DNA of 16,446 nucleotides, from the NCBI GenBank assembly GCA_002352445.1, contig DEIL01000203.1, forward strand, positions 1 through 16,446, written 5' to 3'. Source of the stretch: Desulfobulbaceae bacterium UBA2775. Its GTDB lineage: Bacteria > Desulfobacterota > Desulfobulbia > Desulfobulbales > Desulfocapsaceae. The notes under the pieces were generated by a model. The model ran no database searches. It was not told the origin of the DNA and was given only the letters and a program-made list of their open reading frames with translations. The translations under genes were made by a program, and so were the position numbers. Below are positions 7,549 through 14,422 of the stretch, piece by piece (the stretch's first letter is position 1; every line of letters starts with the position of its first letter).

Positions 7549-7812
7549 ATGGATTTAGAATATTCCTTTACTCTAACTGTTCCTCTGGCTGACCTGGAAA
7601 AGGCCATGGAACTTCTTGCCCTGGCAAAACAAAAAAATCCCAGGATGCGTCAAAGCAGAAAGACAGACAGGCACGGCTGTGGCAGGATTTATCTTAGCTT
7701 TCCCTTTTCTGCTGGCCGGCCCGATCTAGCCTTCCAGGAGTGGTTTATTAAAGAGCAGGAGGAGAGCTGGGATCTTTTCGGACCGAACCATGCTCTCTGG
7801 GGGCTTTCCTAA
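7549..7812 (+). CDS. Small protein of unknown function after cbpM
   Basis: This is an 87-residue protein of no family I recognise. It has a predicted beta-rich start (EYSFTLTVPLADLEKAMELL), a strongly basic middle (KQKNPRMRQSRKTDRHGCG), a beta-like IYLSFPF segment and a Trp-rich end (EWF, SWDLF, LWGLS). There is no signal peptide or membrane segment, so it should be cytosolic. A Shine-Dalgarno AGAGG (7536-7540) lies 8 nt before the ATG, and the gene starts 24 bp after cbpM. Spacing and strand suggest it belongs to the cbpA-cbpM transcript. Good ribosome-binding site and plausible composition make it a likely real gene. Confidence 0.65.
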   Translation: MDLEYSFTLTVPLADLEKAMELLALAKQKNPRMRQSRKTDRHGCGRIYLSFPFSAGRPDLAFQEWFIKEQEESWDLFGPNHALWGLS

Positions 7813-7866
7813 TATCCTTCCGCTTTTCTTTCCCAGCTCTTTTCTTTAGTTTGTAGCGAAATCACC

Positions 7867-9195
7867 ATGCAGAGTCAGATCAAAAAAAACAGTACGAAAT
7901 ATATTGATGTAAAGCGTTTCGGTTTAGTGTTGATCGGAATTGGGCTTGGTGTGATTTTTTGGATTCTGGAATCCGCTATACATGTTCTTGTATTCCAACA
8001 AGTTGATTTCATGCAGCAGTTATATGGTCCTGAGCCACATGAAGTCTGGATGCGCTTAACCATCGTCGGTATGTTCGTCGTGTTTGGCATGTATTCCCAG
8101 ATGATTGTCAATTCCCGCAGGAAAGCTGAGAAAACATCTCAATTTGCAAACATAGAGCTGGCCCAGATATTTGAAACCGCTGCCGACGCAATGCGCGTGG
8201 TAGACAGGGAATTCAATGTGATCCGGGTTAACGAGACATTTTCCACCCTTTCAGGTATGCGAAGGGAGGAAATCATTGGGGAAAAATGTTTTAAAGTCCT
8301 TCACGGCCCTCTCTGCGGGACGCCCGATTGTCCTCTGGCACAGATTTTGGATAATGAAAACCGTGTGGAAATTGACTCAGAGAAGACGAGGAGTGACGGA
8401 TCAAAAATCCCTTGTATCATTACAGCAACGCCTTTCAGAGGACCTGATGGAACCCTCATAGGGATTGTTGAGGATTTCAAGGATATCACGGATAGAAAAA
8501 AATCCGAGAGGGAATTAATAGAATCCCGTGGGAAACTGCGTGACCTTGCCGCTCATCTCCAGGTCATCAGGGAGCAGGAGAGAGCACGGATTGCGCATGA
8601 AATACATGACGAACTCGGGCAGGCGTTAACGGCTCTGAAGATGGATGTGCACTGGATCAGGCGCAAATTGCCGGAGTCTGAATTTGGTCTTGTTGAGAAA
8701 ACAATTACCATGTCAGCGCTCATTGACGGAACTGTATCATCGGTACAAAGAATTATTTCTAAATTGCATCCCCGCCTTCTTTATGATTTTGGCCTTTCTG
8801 CTGCCATTGAATGGCAGATAGATGAATTTGTGAAACGTACAGGAATTCAATGTGATATTGATCTGGGTTCGGTGGATATTGATCCGGATGAAGCCCGGTC
8901 TTTAGCCATTTACCGCATTTTCCAGGAGACACTTACCAATATTACCCGTCATGCAGATGCGACCCGGGTCAGGGTAGGCCTTATAAACAATGGTACTACC
9001 ATAGAAATGAAAGTTTCTGATAACGGCAAAGGTATTTCAGGAAATCGGCTATCGGATTCACAGTCATTTGGTATAATTGGAATGCGGGAGCGCGCCCATT
9101 CTTTCGGGGGTAACCTGGTCATAACTAAGGCAAGAGGTGAGGGAACGACTGTAGTTGTAACTATTCCAATCGATCGGAACGGAGAAGATGGATGA
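7867..9195 (+). CDS. PAS-containing NarL-type sensor histidine kinase
   Basis: This 442-residue kinase has two membrane helices (about 18-42 and 62-82) with only a short loop between them. A PAS domain (about 98-212) follows, then a HisKA_3 dimerisation domain with phospho-acceptor H247 in HEIHDELGQ and a HATPase domain with an N-box around NITRHA, G1 DNGKGI (385-390) and a GIIGMRERA loop. With so little outside the membrane it probably senses a cytosolic or membrane signal. The PAS domain contains C141, C150, C155 and C183; three fall in one short loop. The stop overlaps the start of the response regulator gene (ATGA, 9192-9195), so the two are coupled. The ATG at 7867 has only a weak ribosome-binding site. 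Confidence 0.92.
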   Translation: MQSQIKKNSTKYIDVKRFGLVLIGIGLGVIFWILESAIHVLVFQQVDFMQQLYGPEPHEVWMRLTIVGMFVVFGMYSQMIVNSRRKAEKTSQFANIELAQIFETAADAMRVVDREFNVIRVNETFSTLSGMRREEIIGEKCFKVLHGPLCGTPDCPLAQILDNENRVEIDSEKTRSDGSKIPCIITATPFRGPDGTLIGIVEDFKDITDRKKSERELIESRGKLRDLAAHLQVIREQERARIAHEIHDELGQALTALKMDVHWIRRKLPESEFGLVEKTITMSALIDGTVSSVQRIISKLHPRLLYDFGLSAAIEWQIDEFVKRTGIQCDIDLGSVDIDPDEARSLAIYRIFQETLTNITRHADATRVRVGLINNGTTIEMKVSDNGKGISGNRLSDSQSFGIIGMRERAHSFGGNLVITKARGEGTTVVVTIPIDRNGEDG

Positions 9196-9824
9196 TTAAG
9201 ATCCTTATTGCCGATGACCATTCAATTGTTCGTGAGGGGCTCAAGCAGATTGTCGCTGAATCAGCTGAAATGGCTGTACGGGGTGAGGCAGTCAATGGCC
9301 AACAGGTTTTGGAACTCGTCCATAAGGCGGACTTTGACCTGATTTTATTGGACATCGGAATGCCGGGCAGAGGTGGTATAGATACCCTGAAACAGTTAAA
9401 AATAATAAAACCGGAAATTCCCGTTTTAATATTGAGCATGTATCCCGAGGATCAGTATGCAATAAGAGCTATTAAAGCGGGCGCATCCGGTTATCTGACC
9501 AAAGAAAGTGCTCCGGAGGAATTAATAGGGGCCATAGAGAAGGTGGCACAGGGGGGGAAATATGTAAGTGCCCGCCTGGCTGAGAAATTGGTTGAAAACC
9601 TGGGGGAAGATACTGAAAATCCGGATCATGCAATGCTGTCTGACCGTGAATATCAAGTTATGATCATGATAGCCACCGGGAAAACGGTTAAAGAAGTTGG
9701 TGATGAACTGTCACTGAGTGTAAAAACCATCAGCACCAATCGCACTCGTGCATTGAAAAAATTGAGAATGAAAAATAACGCTGAATTTACCTATTATGCC
9801 ATTAAACAGGGTCTGGTGGATTGA
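9192..9824 (+). CDS. LuxR/NarL-family response regulator
   Basis: This 210-residue regulator has a receiver domain with acidic pocket D8/D9, phospho-acceptor D54 in LLDIGMP and the conserved K104, followed by a LuxR-type helix-turn-helix (about 148-205) starting LSDREYQVM. The VKTISTNRTRALKKL stretch is the DNA-recognition region. It is the partner of the kinase encoded immediately upstream with a 4-bp overlap. As a NarL-family regulator it should bind DNA as a dimer when phosphorylated. Targets are not visible from sequence; the small exported-peptide gene immediately downstream has its own promoter and is an obvious candidate. Confidence 0.93.
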   Translation: MIKILIADDHSIVREGLKQIVAESAEMAVRGEAVNGQQVLELVHKADFDLILLDIGMPGRGGIDTLKQLKIIKPEIPVLILSMYPEDQYAIRAIKAGASGYLTKESAPEELIGAIEKVAQGGKYVSARLAEKLVENLGEDTENPDHAMLSDREYQVMIMIATGKTVKEVGDELSLSVKTISTNRTRALKKLRMKNNAEFTYYAIKQGLVD

Positions 9825-9936
9825 AGTGATGGTCTATTCCTCCAATGCCTTTCCTGTAGGACAAACACCGACAAAACCCTGGCTGTTCATCCTACGAAAA
9901 AAATGGAGTTCCGCTGATATACATCCAATCTCCAGC

Positions 9937-9945
9937 TGCTATAAT
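9937..9945 (+). promoter_or_regulatory. Extended -10 promoter of the small exported-peptide gene
   Basis: TGCTATAAT (9937-9945) is a perfect extended -10 element (TGnTATAAT). No good -35 hexamer is seen at the right distance, which an extended -10 can tolerate. Transcription would start near 9952, at the left arm of the 5' hairpin and about 42 nt before the start codon. Confidence 0.6.
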
Positions 9946-9951
9946 GAAAAA

Positions 9952-9972
9952 AATAATGAAAAAATCATTATT
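9952..9972 (+). promoter_or_regulatory. AT-rich hairpin at the predicted 5' end of the peptide mRNA
   Basis: The arms AATAATGA (9952-9959) and TCATTATT (9965-9972) pair perfectly around an AAAAA loop. The hairpin would begin at or near the predicted first transcribed base and end just before the Shine-Dalgarno GGAGG (9982-9986). A 5' stem of this kind can slow mRNA decay; that role is inferred. Confidence 0.4.
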
Positions 9973-9993
9973 AATTCAAATGGAGGTTCAGCA

Positions 9994-10176
9994 ATGAAAA
10001 AAATCTTTACACTAATAGTTTCCCTGGTTCTTTTTTTAAGCGTAGCTATAGCACCTGTCTGGGCAGGTGGTGGTAAAAATCAGGGCGATGTTGGCACAGG
10101 AGAAGTGGACCAGGGTGACATCGGCAGTGAGACCGGCAGCGCTTCCGGTAGCGATGCTATGGGCAATCAAGTTTGA
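9994..10176 (+). CDS. Small exported Gly/Ser/Asp-rich peptide
   Basis: This 60-residue protein has a textbook Sec signal peptide: MKK, a long hydrophobic core, and a likely signal-peptidase site after VWA at about residue 24. The mature part is only about 36 residues, acidic and rich in Gly, Ser and Asp, with an imperfect internal repeat (QGDVGTGE, then QGDIGSET). There are no cysteines, so it is not a lipoprotein or a disulfide peptide. The start at 9994 is supported by TGGAGG at the right distance and by the extended -10 promoter; an ORF open to 9796 is only the upstream frame. I recognise no family. It follows a two-component system and may be one of its targets. Confidence 0.75.
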   Translation: MKKIFTLIVSLVLFLSVAIAPVWAGGGKNQGDVGTGEVDQGDIGSETGSASGSDAMGNQV

Positions 10177-10507
10177 TGGCGTCGTAAAAACTATGTTCTG
10201 TTAAACTTTCGTCATTCCCGCCTGCACGGGAATGACGAAGCAGGGTTAATTTATGAAGTCATCACCATAAGTATCCGCTCGTCTTTTCCTACCCGATAAC
10301 GTTTCTTCTCCTGGAATTCAAGCGTTAATCTGACCTTTTTCCAAATCTTATACAGTACACCATCACTTCTTGTAAAATAGCGCAATCCTGCGGCCTTTGC
10401 AAAAAACCGATTTTCTATCCTCTCTACATATGGTAGAACCTTATTTCCAGTATCTATTCGGGAAAACCAGTTTTCTCTCAAACCATATTATTTAACAAGG
10501 AGATCCC
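10177..10507. other. Intergenic stretch before trpB2
   Basis: About 330 bp without a supported gene. It contains the REP-like hairpin at 10208-10239 and, just before the trpB2 start, the Shine-Dalgarno AAGGAGAT (10497-10504 approximately). A minus-strand open frame of 76 codons (10251-10481) fills much of the space, but it begins only at a TTG, with a stop two codons upstream and no ribosome-binding site. I regard it as chance or a decayed remnant. The trpB2 promoter should lie here but I cannot name its hexamers. Confidence 0.5.
10208..10239. repeat. REP-like palindromic repeat, copy 2
   Basis: Perfect 13-bp arms (10208-10220 and 10227-10239) surround a CCTGCA loop. The arm core CGTCATTCCCG is shared with the copy at 3931-3960. 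It lies about 30 bp after the stop of the small exported-peptide gene and may shield or end that transcript, but it lacks a T-run and so is not called an intrinsic terminator. Confidence 0.75.
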
Positions 10508-11851
10508 ATGAATAAGAAGATTGTACTTCGAGATGATGAAATGCCCAGGCAGTGGTACAACATCGCACCTGATATTCCTAACGGTTTAAAGCCTCCTCTT
10601 GATCCGGAGACCAATGAGCCGATGGGGCCGGAAAAGCTTTCCGCCGTTTTTCCCATGGGTCTTCTCGAGCAGGAGATGTCCGGCGAACGATTCATTGATA
10701 TTCCCGAGGAAGTACAGGAAATATATAAGATCTGGCGTCCTTCCCCCCTGGTGAGGGCAACAAATCTTGAAAAGGCTCTTGGCACAAAGGCGAAAATTTT
10801 CTTTAAAAATGAGGGAGTATCCCCGGTCGGCTCCCATAAGCCAAACAGTGCTGTTCCCCAGGCCTATTACAATATGAAGGAGGGTGTTAAACGCCTCTCC
10901 ACCGAGACCGGAGCCGGACAATGGGGAAGCGCCCTGGCGTTTGCGACCAGTAAATTTGGCATCGAATGCAAGGTATATATGGTACGAGTTTCTTTTGATC
11001 AGAAACCCTATCGAAAATCGATGATGCAGATGTATGGCGCATCGATTGTTGCAAGCCCGAGCAAAGAGACCAACATCGGCAGGAAGATCCTGGCGGAGCA
11101 TCCTGATACTCCCGGTTCCCTTGGCATTGCCATTTCAGAGGCCCTGGAAGATGCTGCTACAAGGGATGACACAAAGTATGCCCTCGGCTCAGTTCTCAAT
11201 CATGTCTGTATGCACCAGTCTATAATCGGGCTGGAGGCAAAAAAACAGATGGAGATTGCCGCTGAGTACCCCGATGTTATTATCGGATGCTGTGGCGGAG
11301 GTTCAAACTTTGCAGGAATAGCGGCCGCTTTTGTGCCGGATTATCTCGAAGGGAAGAAAATCCGCTTTGTCGGCGTGGAGCCAGCTTCCTGCCCGTCGCT
11401 TACCATGGGGAAACTTGCCTATGACTTTGGTGATGTAGCCCAGATGACGCCGCTGCTCTACATGTATACTCTGGGACACGATTTTATTCCTCCCGGCATC
11501 CATGCGGGTGGGTTGCGATATCATGGTATGTCGCCAATGCTTTCTGCCCTGGTGCGGGAAAATATCGTACATCCGATGAAGGTACATCAGCTGGAATGTT
11601 TCGAGGCTGGTGCTCTTTTTGCCAGAACAGAAGGCATCATTCCTGCTCCTGAGACTTGTCATGCTATTCGTGCTGCAATCACCGAAGCAACCCGGGATTT
11701 GAATGACCCTAAAACAATCCTCTTTAATTTCTCCGGACATGGACTTATCGATATGGCTTCCTATGATAAGTTTTATGCAGGAGAATTACATGATTACGAT
11801 TATCCTGAAGAAGATATTGCTAAATCAATAGCTAATCTCCCCAAGGTGTAA
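10508..11851 (+). CDS. trpB2: TrpB2-type tryptophan synthase beta chain (PLP enzyme)
   Basis: This 447-residue protein belongs to the TrpB2 group, which is longer than classical TrpB (about 400) by an N-terminal extension. The PLP lysine is K111 in GSHKPNSA, the catalytic glutamate is E133 in TETGAGQWG, and the phosphate-binding loop is GGGSN at 263-267. The enzyme joins indole and serine to make tryptophan. TrpB2 enzymes do not form the usual complex with TrpA, and no trpA is nearby, so indole salvage is likely; other substrates are possible. A strong Shine-Dalgarno AAGGAGAT precedes the ATG. The gene sits alone, followed by a hairpin and hpt. Confidence 0.93.
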   Translation: MNKKIVLRDDEMPRQWYNIAPDIPNGLKPPLDPETNEPMGPEKLSAVFPMGLLEQEMSGERFIDIPEEVQEIYKIWRPSPLVRATNLEKALGTKAKIFFKNEGVSPVGSHKPNSAVPQAYYNMKEGVKRLSTETGAGQWGSALAFATSKFGIECKVYMVRVSFDQKPYRKSMMQMYGASIVASPSKETNIGRKILAEHPDTPGSLGIAISEALEDAATRDDTKYALGSVLNHVCMHQSIIGLEAKKQMEIAAEYPDVIIGCCGGGSNFAGIAAAFVPDYLEGKKIRFVGVEPASCPSLTMGKLAYDFGDVAQMTPLLYMYTLGHDFIPPGIHAGGLRYHGMSPMLSALVRENIVHPMKVHQLECFEAGALFARTEGIIPAPETCHAIRAAITEATRDLNDPKTILFNFSGHGLIDMASYDKFYAGELHDYDYPEEDIAKSIANLPKV

Positions 11852-11856
11852 ATAGA

Positions 11857-11894
11857 AAACCTCCTCTTGCCGGAAGTTTGGTCTGAGGAGGTTT
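11857..11894 (+). promoter_or_regulatory. Hairpin between trpB2 and hpt that contains a Shine-Dalgarno sequence
   Basis: AAACCTCCTC (11857-11866) pairs perfectly with GAGGAGGTTT (11885-11894), leaving an 18-nt loop. It could be a weak terminator of trpB2, but the T-run is only three bases. The right arm is itself a near-perfect Shine-Dalgarno sequence, so the stem would hide it from ribosomes. Which role is real cannot be decided from sequence. Confidence 0.5.
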
Positions 11895-11906
11895 CATAGA
11901 TGGAAA

Positions 11907-12467
11907 TTGGTGCAGAAAATGGTCGAGAATGGAATCGTCAAGGTACTGGTTTCAGAGGAAGAAATAAAAAAAATTGTAAAGAGGCTTGGTACTGAAATTA
12001 CAGCCTTTTACGGACAGAGAGAGCCTGATTTACTGGTCATTGGCCTTCTTCGTGGCTCGTTTGTTTTTATGGCGGATCTGGTTCGTGAGATTAAACTACC
12101 GCTTATGGTTGATTTCATGGCATTGTCAAGCTATGGAGATGGTACTATCAGCAGCGGAGATGTGAAGGTGGCCATGGATCTTGATACTTCGGTTGAAAAG
12201 AGAGATTTGCTTATCGTTGAAGATATCGTTGACACTGGAAAAACATTCAGCAAGGTGATCCGAATGCTGAATAATAGAAATCCCCGTTCATTAAAGGTAT
12301 GTACATTTCTGAATAAGCCGGAATGCAGGGTCGTTGATGTCAAGATAGATTTTTGTGGTGTTGATATCCCCAATGAATTTGCCGTGGGTTACGGCCTTGA
12401 TTATGCCCAGGAGTATAGAAATCTGCCCTATATCGGAGTTCTCGATCAGGCTCTGCTGCAAAAATAG
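11907..12467 (+). CDS. hpt: Hypoxanthine phosphoribosyltransferase
   Basis: This protein of about 182-186 residues converts hypoxanthine (and usually guanine) plus PRPP to the nucleotide, in purine salvage. The PRPP-binding motif LLIVEDIVDTGKTFSK is intact, and the LLRGSFVFMADL, VDFMALSSYG and FAVGYGLDYAQEYRNLPYIG blocks match E. coli Hpt closely. The start is uncertain: TTG 11907, GTG 11910 and ATG 11919 are in frame. ATG 11919 aligns best with the length of relatives but has only a weak upstream GGTG. The strong GAGGAGGT at 11885-11892 is ideally spaced for an out-of-frame ATG at 11900 instead. The longest form is given here. A 65-bp gap follows before the selenium module. Confidence 0.92.
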   Translation: MVQKMVENGIVKVLVSEEEIKKIVKRLGTEITAFYGQREPDLLVIGLLRGSFVFMADLVREIKLPLMVDFMALSSYGDGTISSGDVKVAMDLDTSVEKRDLLIVEDIVDTGKTFSKVIRMLNNRNPRSLKVCTFLNKPECRVVDVKIDFCGVDIPNEFAVGYGLDYAQEYRNLPYIGVLDQALLQK

Positions 12468-12532
12468 TAGTTCCTTTCATTTATATCTATTACATGACTG
12501 CTTCAGGTTGTTGAGAAAATACGGAAAGGAAA

Positions 12533-12751
12533 ATGAAACTTTATTTCAAGTGTGAGGAAAAGGGACAGGTTTTTGGTTCGGATGATTATACTCTCCATAA
12601 AGGGTACACCGTGATAGATAATGTAGACGGCGGACGGGAACTTCAAGGAATAGTTACACTGAATTCAGCTTGTCCGTTGTGTGGAAAAAAGCACCGGTAT
12701 GAAGTAAAAGACGTTATTTGTCCGCTAAGTGGAGTAGAAAATGGAAAATAA
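12533..12751 (+). CDS. Small Cys-rich (zinc-ribbon-like) protein upstream of selD
   Basis: This 72-residue protein has four cysteines: C7, C47 and C50 in ACPLCGK, and C63 in ICPLSG. The CPLC pair, followed by basic residues and a further Cys, looks like a small zinc ribbon, although the C7/C63 half is not a standard CxxC pair. The first half is predicted to be beta-rich. I recognise no family. It overlaps selD by 11 bp: its last codons contain selD's start, and its coding sequence supplies selD's GGAG Shine-Dalgarno (12731-12734). Translational coupling with selD is therefore likely, which suggests, but does not prove, a role in selenium metabolism. Confidence 0.7.
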   Translation: MKLYFKCEEKGQVFGSDDYTLHKGYTVIDNVDGGRELQGIVTLNSACPLCGKKHRYEVKDVICPLSGVENGK

Positions 12752-13787
12752 GTCGGTTCGACTCACGACACATGTGAAAGGCGGAGGCTGAGCCTCAAAA
12801 CTTTCTCCAGGGGACCTGGAAGAGGCACTAAACGGAATTGACTTTCCAACAGACGAACAGGTTCTGGTCGGGATAACCACAGCCGATGATGCTGGTGTTT
12901 ATCGCGTCTCGGATGAACTGGCACTGATTCAGACGGTGGATTTTTTTACTCCAATTGTTGATGATCCCTATGATTTTGGCCGTATTGCCGCGGCAAATGC
13001 CCTTTCTGATGTTTATGCCATGGGTGGCATTCCCAGGACCGCCATGAATATCGTGGCATATCCGATCAAGAGTATGGGACGGGAGCCATTAAGGGAGATA
13101 CTGGCAGGTGGCGCGGCTGTCTTGAAGGAGGCGGACACAGTACTGCTTGGCGGGCACAGTGTCGAAGATGAAGAGTTGAAATACGGTCTATCGGTTACAG
13201 GTTTTGTCCATCCAGAGAAAATTCTTACAAATCAGGGGTTATGTGCCGGGGATTGCCTGGTTCTGACCAAACCGCTTGGCACAGGAATAATTAATACTGC
13301 AATCAAGGGCGGTCTGGCGTCGAATAAGACCATTCGCAGAGTCACCGACCTGATGGCCACGCTGAACCGGCAGGCGGCGGAGATTATGGCCGGGTTTAAG
13401 GTCTCAGCCTGTACTGATATAACAGGATTCGGCCTCCTCGGGCATATAGCTGAGATGATCTGCGGTACTGACAAAGGCGTGACAATTGAGTCGGACAAGG
13501 TTCCAGTGATGGTGGAGGCGGATGAATTCGGTTCAATGGGTTTTGTGCCGGTCGGTGCTCATAAAAACAGGGAATTCAGAAAAGAAATGGTCCTGGCTCC
13601 TGCGGATTTCAACCCTGTTCTCCGGGATATCCTGTTTGATCCGCAGACTTCCGGTGGGCTGCTGATTGGCTGCATGGAAAAAGATGCCTCAGCCCTGGTT
13701 CAGAGACTGCATGGTGAAGGGATCGAAGAAGCGGCGGTGATTGGTTTTGTGACTGAAAGCAATAAAAATAAAATACAACTTCTGTGA
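12741..13787 (+). CDS. selD: Selenophosphate synthetase, selenocysteine-containing
   Basis: SelD makes selenophosphate from selenide and ATP, the selenium donor for Sec-tRNA and selenouridine. Reading UGA at codon 17 (12789-12791) as selenocysteine gives a full-length 348-residue protein. The N-terminus, LTTHVKGGGU17ASK20LSPGDL, aligns with E. coli SelD, where the catalytic Cys17 and Lys20 occupy the same positions. The metal-binding aspartates fall as expected at about D50, D67 and D90 (in ADDAG, TVDFF and LSDVYAMGG). C-terminal motifs such as DITGFGLLGH and FDPQTSGGLL are intact. The ATG at 12741 has GGAG 6 nt upstream and overlaps the preceding gene. A conventional caller would start at 12936 and lose the catalytic loop. 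yedF follows 14 bp later. Confidence 0.95.
12789..12826 (+). other. Sec UGA codon and bacterial SECIS-like hairpin in selD
   Basis: Directly after the UGA (12789-12791), GCCTC (12792-12796) can pair with GAGGC (12822-12826). Above it, TCCAGG (12806-12811) pairs with CCTGGA (12815-12820) around a G-rich loop. The apical loop starts about 20 nt after the UGA, inside the range reported for bacterial SECIS elements that bind SelB. The G-containing loop is also typical. Pairing was done by eye. Confidence 0.75.
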
Positions 13788-13801
13788 TATAAGGAAACAG
13801 G

Positions 13802-14422
13802 ATGGGAAAAACAATAGATGCATGCGGTCTGACGTGTCCGGCACCGGTTCTGCTGGTGAAAGATGTAGTTGAAAAGACAAATGAGCAGGAGATAGCTGTA
13901 CTGGTGGATAATGAAGCATCCCTTGAAAATGTTACCCGTTTTCTAGTTTCCAGAGGATATTCGGTAACTGACAACCAGGAAGGTGAAGTGTTCAGGATTG
14001 AGGCGCGTTGCGATCAAAATGGGTCAGGGGTCAATGCTGGAAAAGCTCAAAAAACTGAAGAAAACAGAGAGGAAGCATCCAGCAGGAAAATTCTTGTGAT
14101 GGTGGCAAGTGACTGTTTTGGCTCAGGTGATGACGTTCTTGGCGAGAAACTGATGATAAGTTACCTTAAAACAATAAAAGAGATGGGGTCGGACCTGTGG
14201 CAAATTATTTTCGTCAACGGCGGGGTAAAATTGACCACAGAATCATCACCTGTTCTTGAGGAATTACAGGAGTATGAAAAAACAGGGGTGATTATTTTTG
14301 CCTGCGGCACCTGCCTTGAGCATTTTGATCTCACAGCGAATAAAAAAGTTGGCGGCACCACCAATATGCTGGATATCGTGACCGCAACCCAACTGGCTGA
14401 TAAGGTTATCACTATCAGTTAA
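13802..14422 (+). CDS. yedF: YedF, TusA/DsrE-type selenium metabolism protein
   Basis: This 206-residue protein has an N-terminal TusA-like domain (about 1-68) with the sulfur/selenium carrier motif CGLTCPAP (C8 and C12) and a charged linker. A DsrE-like domain follows (about 95-206) with C105, and C168/C171 in FACGTCLEHF. This two-domain form is the selenium-associated YedF family found next to selD. It probably receives or hands on reduced selenium or sulfur as a persulfide or selenide; its exact reaction is unproven. The start has AAGGA 7 nt upstream and lies 14 bp after selD, so the two are almost certainly cotranscribed. Its stop overlaps the end of the convergent azlD gene by 8 bp. Confidence 0.92.
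   Translation: MGKTIDACGLTCPAPVLLVKDVVEKTNEQEIAVLVDNEASLENVTRFLVSRGYSVTDNQEGEVFRIEARCDQNGSGVNAGKAQKTEENREEASSRKILVMVASDCFGSGDDVLGEKLMISYLKTIKEMGSDLWQIIFVNGGVKLTTESSPVLEELQEYEKTGVIIFACGTCLEHFDLTANKKVGGTTNMLDIVTATQLADKVITIS

Noticed and set aside
9796..9993. N-terminal extension of the exported peptide
   Set aside because: It overlaps the response regulator end, and the region contains the promoter, 5' hairpin and ribosome-binding site for the 9994 start.
10208..10239. Intrinsic terminator of the exported-peptide gene
   Set aside because: The stem is perfect but no T-run follows, and the same core recurs at 3931-3960, so it is better described as a REP-like repeat.
10251..10481. 76-codon minus-strand open frame between the exported peptide and trpB2
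   Set aside because: It starts only at TTG with a stop two codons upstream and no Shine-Dalgarno sequence. It is not recognisable, although the composition is plausible, so a decayed remnant cannot be ruled out.
12789..12791. UGA as a nonsense mutation or frameshift making selD a pseudogene
   Set aside because: Homology continues in the same frame on both sides, the UGA is at the catalytic Cys/Sec position, and a SECIS-like hairpin follows.
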